Positions 1 through 9,149 of a stretch of DNA of 64,000 bases are shown here, piece after piece. Location: NCBI RefSeq assembly GCF_020379485.1, contig NC_063449.1:32795473-32859472 (forward strand), in the 5' to 3' direction. This DNA is from Brassica napus (taxonomy: Eukaryota > Streptophyta > Magnoliopsida > Brassicales > Brassicaceae). Numbering within the stretch: position 1 is the stretch's first letter; every line of letters starts with the position of its first letter. The position numbers were made by a program, and so were the translations under genes. The notes beneath the pieces are model-generated. The model saw nothing but the letters and a program-made list of their open reading frames with translations, searched no databases and was not told where the DNA came from.

Positions 1-754
1 AACGCTTCATGCTGACACTTTTTTTTAGAATCATTTTAATTAGATAATATGTTTAAAGATGTAAATAAAACTGTGTATGTTGTAAATTTAGACTTTTTAG
101 TGTAACTGAGCACTATCAATTATAGAAATTATATTATGATTTTATTTTACTAAATCTTTCTTTCTGTGTATATTTTTTGTTTTATTTTGTATTTTTACAA
201 TTTTATTGCCTTATTCTTTAATTGCAGAGAATTGCTATTTCCAATTTTTGTTTTATATACTTTAAAAGTCTTTGGTTGATTTTTATTTGTTTTCTTTCTC
301 CAATTACAATGTAGAGTTTGTCCGTTTCTTTTTTTTGGATCAAACTACTAATATCATCAGATAGAAAAGCTTAAACTCCAAGAATGTAGTGAATATTTGT
401 GCTAGAGAAAACTGATTTACCCACTAATATAGTGAGATATTATAATATTAGAAGGTATGGAAACTCTTCTCTGTTGTCCTACGCTGGACATAATTAAGTT
501 GTTGTCAATTGATTCTATATTTATGATAACTGGAAATACATCTTTATGTCTTCCTTATATCATCCTTAATTGGTTTACGGTTCGACAATTTCTAATATAG
601 TGAGAGTAACATAATATTAGATGTTGATTATCTCCTTCCAATTAGGAATGCACAGAATGAGAAAAATTCAAAGTGAGACCACTTTACAATTTTGTCCTCA
701 TATCTATATAGAGTTAGTTTATAGATTACTCTATCTGTTTCAAAATGTAATCAG
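1..754. other. AT-rich intergenic stretch, no gene seen
   Basis: No open frame of useful length, no splice-linked coding segments and no recognisable RNA gene. The sequence is AT-rich and low in complexity. The words around 730-755 (ctctatctgtttcaaaatg) resemble the start of a common plant MITE type, but no matching far end was found. Confidence 0.6.
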
Positions 755-2232
755 TTTTAATTAAAATCTGTAATATTTAAAAGTTATTACTTTAGAAAAC
801 TGTCATTTAATATATAAATTTAATCAGTTACATAGTAATTTACATAATTTAATTGGCCACACAATATCCAATAAATATAAAGCTACATTGAAATATAAAA
901 ACAATTTATATAGTGGCACAAAAAATACTTTTAAACCATTATATTATAAAACAAAGAGAATATTCAAATTATATTGAAACATTAGAATAGTAAGAATCAG
1001 AAAAGCTGAAATCTCAATGTCGATCATTTACGTCGGCCATGCCTTAGACCATCTCCAATGTATTCCTCTATTTTTTTCTCTAAAATAGAGAAATTTCATA
1101 ATAGAGATGGATTTGTCTCCGCTGTATTTTTCTATTTTCTCTCTTAAAAATAATATTCTTGATATATTCTTTTCTAAGTTTACAAATAATATTTTTTATT
1201 TGTGAAAGTTGAAAACCAGCCCAATTTATTTTAGTATTTTATAAAATTATGATATTATTTACACTAAATATTTTCTTACAAACTATTATGTAAATTAAAA
1301 AAATATAATTATATTTATATAAATAATATATTTCACTAAAAAATATTTTCGGTTATAATTGTTTAAGTAAAAAGTTAAAAGATCATTTTGTAAAAATAAA
1401 TAGAGGAAGTGACATTGCAAAAATATAGTTTCTCATTGGCCGATTATTTTCGCATACGTGGACACTCTATATGAGGTTTATATCCTCCATTTTTAATTAA
1501 AATCTGTAATATTTACAAGTTATTACTTTAGAAAACTGTCATTTAATATATAAATTTAATCAATTACACAGTAATTTACATAATTTAATTGGCCACACAA
1601 TATCCAATAAGGATAAAGTTACATTGAAATATAAAAGCAATTTATATAGTGAAACAAAAAATACTTTTAAACCATTATATTATAAAGCAAATGGAATATT
1701 CAAATTATATTGAAACATTAGAATAGTAAGAATCAAAAAAGCTGAAATCTCAATGTCGATCATTTACGTCGGCCATGCCTTAGACCATCTCCAATGTATT
1801 CCTCCATTTTTTCTCTAAAATAGAGAAACTTCATAATAGAGATGGATTTGTCTCCGATGTATTTTTCTATTTTATGAAACTGAAAAAGAATATTCTTGAT
1901 ATATTCTTTTCTAATTTTACAAATAATACTTTTTATTTGTGAAAGTTGAAAAACAACCCAATTTATTTTAGTATTTTATAAAATTATAATATTATTTACA
2001 CTAAATATTTCTTTACAAACTATTATGTAAATAAAAAATATAATTATATTTATATAAATAATATATTTCACTAAAAAAAATATTTTCGGTTATAATTGTT
2101 TAAATAAAAAGTTAAATGATCATTTTTTAAAAACAAATAGAGGAGGTGACATGGCAAAAATATAGTTACTCATTGACCGATTATTTTCACCTACGTGAAC
2201 ACTCTATGTAAGGCTTATATCCTCCTTTTATT
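755..2232. repeat. Tandem duplication of a 0.74-kb AT-rich unit
   Basis: Copy 1 (about 755-1490) and copy 2 (about 1491-2232) lie head to tail with an offset of 736 bp. Both start with ttttaattaaaatctgtaat. Both share blocks such as ggccacacaatatccaata, gtcgatcatttacgtcggcc and gaccatctccaatgtattcc, and both end in a block containing tacgtg.acactctat and tatatcctcc. They differ by scattered substitutions and small indels, so the duplication is not very recent. No coding sequence lies in either copy. The unit may be a fragment of a non-autonomous transposon, but no terminal inverted repeats were found. Confidence 0.85.
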
Positions 2233-2932
2233 ACTTGTTTGATTTCAATTTGAATCATCATACTGGTTATTTATTAATTACCATGAATGTACTATATACT
2301 TGTATAGTAACTAAATATGAAATTCTCTTTAATCATTAGAAAGACGTGTAATAGATAAATTTTTGTAAGTAATTCACAGGTCACAAAGTGGAAGATCCAA
2401 TTATATGTAAAAATATATGAAATGATGTAGTTTAGTTTTAACAGTTCATAAACATTTCGTTTCAAACTATTCGGTCTTGAGGTTTTGAATTTTATATTGG
2501 TACTATATTCTGAAATTTAATTGCCGAAATAGCTGATCAACCAATCATTAATCATATTTACGGTGAAGCAGACACACTAATGAGATAAAATATTCACACT
2601 TTTATTTTCTTTGAAATTAGTTTTTGGTAAACTTTTCTTATAAGCAATGAGAAGATTCCCAAATTAAAAGACAGAAGGAAAGCGAAAAAGGTTTCCCTTT
2701 TAAGTCCCACTCCTCTTTTTGTTATATAGGAAAAATTATACAGAATAAATATCACGTATAAAATGTATTATATTTACAACATCTAGATAAATGGTCCTCC
2801 CACCCAATTAAAAACCCATAAGGTAAAATCAGAATATAAAACAAAACAAAAATACAGAAAATTCAACCACAACTTCTTCTCTCAAAACTCTCCTAATCTC
2901 TCTTCGAGAAAAATTCAGATTCGAGTTTAAAT
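2233..2932. other. Upstream region of the broken GT2 gene
   Basis: Gene-free AT-rich DNA. The last ~120 bases before the GT2 start are rich in A and CT tracts, as expected of a plant 5' leader. A possible TATA-like word (tataaaa) occurs near 2756-2762. Promoter assignment is inference only. Confidence 0.35.
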
Positions 2933-5581
2933 ATGTCTGGAAACTCTTCAGAACTGTTAGATAGCTCCGGTGACGGTGGCCTAGGCGGTTCAGGCGAGGA
3001 AGAGAAAGATATGAAGATGGAGAAAACCGGCGAAGTAGGTGGCGGAGGAGGAAACCGGTAGCCAAGACCGGAGACTTTGGCTCTGTTGAGAATACGTTCG
3101 GTGATGGATAAAACCTTTCGTGACTCCACTCTCAAATCTTCCTTATGGGAAGAAATCTCCAGGTTTTTGTTAGAGTTATGATACATGCATATTTAATAGT
3201 GAAAACAAAATAAACCAAAATTTTATGGGATGATCTTGTGCATACGTTTTACACATTTTTGGATGTCTATGTTATCATGTTTTCCGTTGTTTCATTTGAA
3301 TGCTCATGTACTACCAAAAAAAAAAGATATCCAAAAGTCTAATTAAGTTTTTTTAAATAACTATCTAGGAATAGGTTTGTTTTTTGCTTTTTTATGGTTT
3401 TCTTATTTGATAAACAATTAGGAAAATGATGGAGCTTGGTTACAAGAGAAGCTCAAAGAAATGCAAAGAAAAGTTCGAGAATGTGTACAAGTACCACAAA
3501 CGTACCAAATATGGTCGTACCGGAAAATCCAAAGGCAAAACTTACCGTTTTTTCGATGAGTTAGAAGCTTTTGAGACTATCAATTCCTATCCACCTGGAT
3601 CCAAGTTCCAACCCGCAAAATCTCCGGCAGCGACCACGACCACAAGGCAAATGTTCCATCTGGATGGACTTTTTCTTGGGTTCACCCCCTAGGGTGAACT
3701 TTTAGGTTCACCAACCAATAGAAAGTTGTTATTTTAGATCTAGTATCTTTTAATTAAAGAAACAAAATAACTTGCCAAATTATATTATGCTTTTAAAATA
3801 AAAAATTAAATAAATAAAAATAACAATAGTTCTAAAAAAATATTATTTAAAAAAAATATTTATTTTTAAGATTTAGAGTTTAGTGTTTAAGATTTATAAT
3901 TTAGAATTTATCCAAATGTTTAGTGTTTTTCCAAGGGTTTAAGGTTTACCTAAGGGTTTAGGGTTTACCCAAGGGTTTAGGGTTTACCCAAGGGTTTAGG
4001 GTTTACCCAAGGGTTTAAGGTTTTCCCAAGGGTTTAGGGTTTAGGATTAGAGTTTAGGGTTTAGTGTTTTGTTGACAATATGTTTAGTGTTTTTCCAAGG
4101 GTTTAGGGGTTTACCCAAGGATTTAGAGTTTACCCAAGGATTTAGGGTTTAGGATTTGAGTTTAGGGTTTAGTATTAGAGTTTAGGGTTTAGTGTTTTGT
4201 TGACAACATTTTTTTTTTTGAATTCGTTTTTTATATATTATTTTTATTTATTTTTAAATTTTATTTTGAAAAAATAATATAATTTGCAAGTTATTTAGTT
4301 TCCTTAATTAAAAGATAATAAATTTAAAATGACAATTTTCTATTGGTCGGTGAACCTTCACCCTAGGGGGTGAACGCAAGAATAACTCATCTGGATGTGC
4401 CCAAAACCGTCTCTAATCAACAGGTTAGTGTGAAACCCATCACCACAAATCCTACATTCCTTGCCAAGCAACCGTCTTTAAGAATAACTTTCCCCTTTTA
4501 TGACAACAACCATACAACTAAGGTTGATACTGGTTTTAAACCACCTTCGAGAGACTTGTTAAACAATGTATCATCGCTGAATCTTTTTTCGAGCTCGACT
4601 TCTTCATCTGACGAGGAAGAAGATCAGGAAAAGAGATCGAGGAAAAAGAGGAAATACTGGAAAGGATTGTTCACAAAGTTGACAAAAGAGTTGATGGAGA
4701 AACAAGAGAAGATGCATAAAAGGTTCTTGAAAGCTTTGGAGAGTCGCGAGAGAGAGAGAATCTCAAGAGAAGAAGCTTGGAGGGTCCAAGAGGTAGAGAG
4801 AATCAACGGTGAACACGAAACACTAGTCCGTGAGAGGTCTAATATTGCGGCTAAAAACGTTGCAATCATATCATTCTTACAAAAAATATCAGGAGGACAA
4901 CAACAACAACCACATCAGCAGAATTATAAAGTATCACATAGGAAAAAATATCAAAGTGAACAACATTCAGTATCCTGTCAGGTTGTACTAGATACAACAA
5001 TGAAGATAGGGACTTACAATGGCAACCATTCAGTATCTCCTTGTTCTTCAAGATGGCCTAAAACTGAGGTCGAGGCCTTAATAAGAATAAGAAAGAATCT
5101 TGAAGCTAACTATCTAGAAAACGGTACTAAGGGGCCGTTATGGGAAGAGATCTCTGCAGAGATGAGAAGATTCGGATACAATCGAAGCCCGAAACGATGC
5201 AAAGAGAAGTGGGAAAACATCAACAAGTACTTCAAGAAAGTCAAAGAGAGCAACAAGAAACGACCACTTGATTCCAAGACTTGCCCTTATTTTCACCAGC
5301 TAGAAGCGTTGTATAACGAGAGGAACAAAACTGGGCCACTGCCAATATTGCCTCTATTGGTTACTCAACCGAGACAGTTTCTTCTTTCACAAGAAACGAA
5401 GGCTCAGTTTGAGACTAATCAGATGGACAAAGTTGATAATAAAGAAGGAGAGAGTGGGGAGGATGATTACGAAGATGAAGAAGAAGAGGGCGCAGGAGAC
5501 AATTATGAGATAAGTGAGTTTGAGATTGTGTTGAACAAAACATCTTCACCTATGGACATTAACAATAATCTTTTCACCTAA
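2933..5581 (+). pseudogene. GT2: Broken GT2 trihelix transcription factor (premature stop plus MULE insertion)
   Basis: This is the orthologue of GT-2, a nuclear factor with two trihelix DNA-binding domains that binds GT elements of light-regulated promoters. Exon 1 is 2933-3162 and exon 2 is 3422-5581, with a phase-2 intron in the same place as in DF1. Two lesions are visible. The invariant Trp of the first trihelix (NRWPR) is a TAG stop at 3059-3061, codon 43. A 722-bp transposon (3667-4388) with a 9-bp target duplication then interrupts exon 2, right after the first trihelix. Otherwise the frame is kept: the central helix with a basic RKKRKYWKGLF stretch, the second trihelix (SSRWPKTEVEALIRIRKN to the CPYFHQLEALY block), the acidic tail and the typical end DINNNLFT. 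After the insert there is no in-frame ATG until the central coiled-coil. An intact product would resemble the roughly 575-residue Arabidopsis protein. Identity is firm; loss of function is inferred. Confidence 0.9.
3667..4388. mobile_element. Non-autonomous Mutator-like element with degenerate telomere repeats, in GT2 exon 2
   Basis: The 9-bp duplication atctggatg lies at 3658-3666 and 4389-4397. The ends are inverted repeats: left starts gactttttcttgggttcacc, right (reverse complement) starts gagttattcttgcgttcacc. The match continues through the palindromic block ttcaccccctagggtgaa and a second block, ggttcaccRaccaatagaaa. The interior (about 3870-4195) holds many imperfect gggtttaggg and tttaccc units, similar to plant telomere repeats. 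No coding capacity. The 9-bp duplication and GA-starting ends are typical of MULEs. Relatives lie at 27355-28061 and about 20165-20860. Confidence 0.88.
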
Positions 5582-6717
5582 GTGGTTTTGTATAATATTT
5601 TCTTTTATATACACTTCTGTTAAACTCCACAATGGGGTATACAAAAAGAACATATAAAACAAATGTAAGTAAATGGCTTGATTTCTAGTTTATAGTATTC
5701 CTTAATTTCCGTGGTGTTTAATAGAGTAATTAAATTCGTTGATTTTTTTTACCAAGTCTATCTAATAATAGAACCACAAGATTCAATGGTGTAAAACTTG
5801 AATAAAAGTTGGCTCAATTGGTTGGGAGAAGCCAAGGGTAATCAAACATTCATCTATATCCATAGGTACCCGACATGTCTAATAAAATCTTGGACCTACG
5901 GATTAAATTGGGTCGTCCTTTTCATCATTTTCTTTCTTTGGAGTGTTATGATTTATATCAAATTTAACTTTGCATTTCTTGTAAGAATTTCAGATATATC
6001 AATTTACCTCAAATCATCTAATCAAAAGTATCGTCCGTGTAGTAGATGGCGTTGGTGCGTTTCTTTCTGTAATATGTGCCTACACACCACGAGGTAGACC
6101 CAACAAACACACATTATATTCGAATTAGTACAGTAGAATAAATAAAAAGGACTACAATATATCTTTGTAACATTTTACTAATAAATCTGCTTAATCAAAA
6201 TGATAATAACTTAATTAAAAATTGTACAGAATGGGAAAAATATGGATAAAATTACACAAAATAATAGAGACGAAGGTAAATAAAGTGCATAAGTTGTTTT
6301 TAAATGGTCCATATATTTATTTAATCTGAAGGAGATTAAGCAAATTTTGATTAGTTGAATGGCTTTCTTCAGTCGATCTTTCTATAAGCAAATAAGTTAC
6401 CATCTGAAGCATCCGAAGCTAAACATTTGAGACAGTAAAACAAGAATGATTTATTTTTGTTTTGTTTTAAGAACTAGATTGATATTACAAAGTGTATATT
6501 ATTGAATATAAGCGACATATGTAAATTTTACAACTGCGAAAAACATAGGTTAGAGATGTTCCGTTGGATTAATTAGAGTCATAGACAATAGACGTTTGCT
6601 CCTCGACGCCCTGAGAAATCATCTGCCCAAAACTTCTTTATGTCCCCCTCAACGAAATGTTGACCTTTTTCGTGTCAAAACAAAAGTAAAAGCTAAGTTT
6701 GATATTATGCTACGCAC

Positions 6718-6764
6718 AAACTCAAATTCTTCTTTCTTTTACAAAAAAAAAAAACTCAAATTCT
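6718..6764 (+). repeat. Micro-insertion: 13-bp direct repeat around a 21-bp oligo(A)-ended insert
   Basis: Repeat aaactcaaattct at 6718-6730 and 6752-6764. The insert (6731-6751) is tctttcttttac followed by A9. It looks like a target-site duplication around the tail of a retroposed sequence. Confidence 0.7.
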
Positions 6765-6884
6765 AAGAAAGAAAACCATATATAGCAAAAAAGAATCAAT
6801 ATCTTTTTTAGATGTCACTTTCCTTTAGGCTAATTAAAGGAAAATTTTCCATAATGTCTTTCACTAAAATTGGGTTACAACTTA

Positions 6885-6933
6885 CAAGATAACTATGTTT
6901 TTTTTTTTTTTTTTTTCAAGATAACTATGTTTT
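6885..6933 (-). repeat. Micro-insertion: direct repeat around a bare oligo(T) tract
   Basis: Repeat caagataactatg plus T4 at 6885-6901 and 6917-6933, separated only by about 15 T. Read on the minus strand this is a poly(A) tail with nothing upstream of it. Confidence 0.7.
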
Positions 6934-6954
6934 CTTTAGTACTCAAGAGCTCAT

Positions 6955-8398
6955 TGATATCTTCTCAATTTGCATTGTTTTAACCATTCATTCTTGCATA
7001 TGTTGACCATTTAGGATAGCATTTAGATATGTTTAGGTTGCATTGCATTACATATGTCCTTATCAGGTGATGGAGATTTCAAATGGTGACTTTGGAGCAT
7101 TTAGAGATGGTTTGGAGGCAAAATGGGTGATTCTCGAGAAGGAGACGCATTGATCAAGTGTCCCAGCGGCATAAGGACGTCCCAGCGACCTTTTGGCCCC
7201 TCAAGAAGCCGCTGCAAGCGCTGAGAAACGGAGACTAAGTGTGGGAGCGGCCTTACGCAGCGGTGTACCGAAGCCGCTGGAGATGCTCGAGAGATGAAGA
7301 CTCAAGAAATAGAGACCAAGTGCGGGAGCGGCCTGACGCAGCGGTGTGACGAGACCGCTGGGAAAATACCCCGTTCTCTGCCGCGTTCGTACTTGTCGCA
7401 CCGGTGTGATGACGAAGCAAGGAAGCCGCTGCAAGTGTCCCAACGGCTAGGCGGAGCGGTTTCACGTGGCCGCTGCGAGTCAAGAAAGTCAACATTTTCC
7501 GTGTTTGACCAGATAATTACCAATTTGTGTTTTGGTTAACCCAGATTTGTTGGGTTAAACCAGGTTCGACTTTAAGCTACTATAAAGGTCCTTCAGACCT
7601 AATTGTAGGATCTTATCTTGTTTTCTATTTAATCACAAAAGAACTTTTAGGTGAAAGATCCTATCTTGATCATTTCTCTCTTGTGATTGCTTGATTATCT
7701 TGATCACTAATCATGATTAGCACCAAATCATCTTTGATTCTTGGGTTCATCATGGAGAGTAGTGAATAGTCATCTTTGGATTCATGGGTTAGGGAGATTA
7801 AGGGTGATTAAGCTAGATCTAAGGTGTTTAGGCATAGATCAATCTTATTCCTTGCTAGTAGAGGGCTTTTAATGCAACTTTAGAGTTGGCCTCTCTAAAG
7901 TTGAGCTCTAGGCATTTCATACCCGGAAGGTGTTTGATGAAATGCCTGAACCAACTCTCCTAAGCTTTTAACATCCTTTACCAAAGGGATTTGTTGTTAA
8001 AGGTGTTAAGATGGCTAGTAGACTTGAGATTAATGATTACTTAGATAACATTCAACCAAAGGAATTTGATGCTTGAATTCATCTAGGGATAGAGTTTGCG
8101 TAGGATTGTGTCTAGGCCTAAGGTAGATATAAATTGGTTAAAAGTTGACACCTTTAGGTTGAATCTTGATCACCCAAGATCAATTCCCATAGCCCATGAG
8201 TTCTCCCTTCTTATAAGAAAGAAAGCTTTGTCCTTTATTGCATTTTAGGTAGTAATCTAGTTTCAAATCATCTCAAAAACTGGTAGCACTTAGATTAAGC
8301 ATGGTCTTGCATTCCATTTGCATCATAATCACTTAGGACTGGTTTGACATCCTATATATTACAACATTTGATTAGGGGTCTTGAAACTCCTATCATCA
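6955..8398 (+). repeat. 5' LTR
   Basis: TG...CA ended. Its upstream part (about 7160-7480) is GC-rich and crowded with AGCGG/CCGCT words in both orientations. A TATA-like word follows about 100 bp downstream. Confidence 0.93.
7580..7588 (+). promoter_or_regulatory. Putative TATA box of the 5' LTR
   Basis: The word ctataaagg follows the GC-rich AGCGG-repeat region and is conserved in the 3' LTR near 14432-14440. Its position suits a U3 promoter. Assignment by motif only. Confidence 0.5.
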
Positions 8399-8401
8399 AA
8401 T

Positions 8402-8414
8402 TGGCGCCGTTGCC
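8402..8414 (+). other. Primer-binding site of the LTR element
   Basis: tggcgccgttgcc starts three bases after the 5' LTR end, the expected place for tRNA priming. The same word starts the primer-binding site in Athila/Tat-type plant elements. The tRNA (possibly Asp) is from memory and unchecked. Confidence 0.75.
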
Positions 8415-8465
8415 AAATTCTAAGTTGATTGTGACATTGGGATTTAGTCATTTGCTTGAGACTAA

Positions 8466-9082
8466 GGGTATGACTGGTTTTCCCGCTACCACCCGCAAAC
8501 GCAGCTTTTGCGGTTGGTAGCGGTTGTTGGCGTTTTGCAACAATCGCTCAAACCGCTCCAAACCGCTCCAAATTGCTCTAAACCTCATAAATTCAAAAGC
8601 TTGCTCCAGCTAGCGTTTGCGGTTGCAGGCGGTTGCGGGAGGATAAAAAAAATTATTTTTTTTCTAAAACAATTTAAATACAAAAATAAAAATATTCAAT
8701 AAAAAATTTAAATTGGAATTATAAAAATACTAAAATATATCTATTATATTTTAATTAATATTATAAAACTTTAAAATGAAAATATTTTCTATAATTTTTA
8801 AAAAGTTTAAACTATAACTTTCTAAATATAAATTTTATATTTATTATAATATTATTATTTTTGATATTTTATAATGATATAAAATGTAAATATTGTTAAT
8901 TTATTATTTAACCGTTGTTGCGTTTGGTAGTTAACCACTCATAAGTATCCCGCAAACGCACCAATTTCTAACCGCAGAACCAGTCGTACAAATCTCTTAA
9001 AACCGCTAGAAACCGCAACCATCCGCATCCGCAAACTCCCACAGCCGCAACCGCAACCGCTGCGGTTGAACCAGTCAGGCCC
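8466..9082. mobile_element. PIF/Harbinger-like MITE nested in the retrotransposon leader
   Basis: The ends are inverted: gggtatgactggtt on the left and gggcctgactggtt (reverse complement) on the right. The 3-bp duplication TAA is at 8463-8465 and 9083-9085. The subterminal regions consist of short GCGGTT/AACCGC words in inverted arrangement, around an AT-rich middle. No transposase, so non-autonomous. It sits between the primer-binding site and gag and could fold into a large hairpin in the element's RNA. Confidence 0.8.
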
Positions 9083-9149
9083 TAAGTCAATTTTTATTTA
9101 ATTGTGTTATTGCTTTTCTTTCTTTTTTCTCCCTTTGCATTTCAGGTGT

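Larger units (their letters stand above)
5582..6954. other. Intergenic region between GT2 and the LTR element
   Basis: AT-rich DNA that includes the GT2 3' flank. A 99-codon open stretch at 5798-6097 has no recognisable protein features and is judged chance. Two micro-insertions flanked by direct repeats lie near its right end. Confidence 0.5.

Noticed and set aside
5798..6097. 99-codon frame after GT2, with a tRNA-like word (gttggctcaattggttggg) near its start
   Set aside because: No protein family features, and no box-B word at a suitable distance, so neither a gene nor a SINE is supported.
7201..7539. Several overlapping 73-81 codon frames on both strands, repeated at 14053-14391
   Set aside because: They lie in the GC-rich U3 part of the LTRs and appear on both strands because the AGCGG/CCGCT words lack stops.
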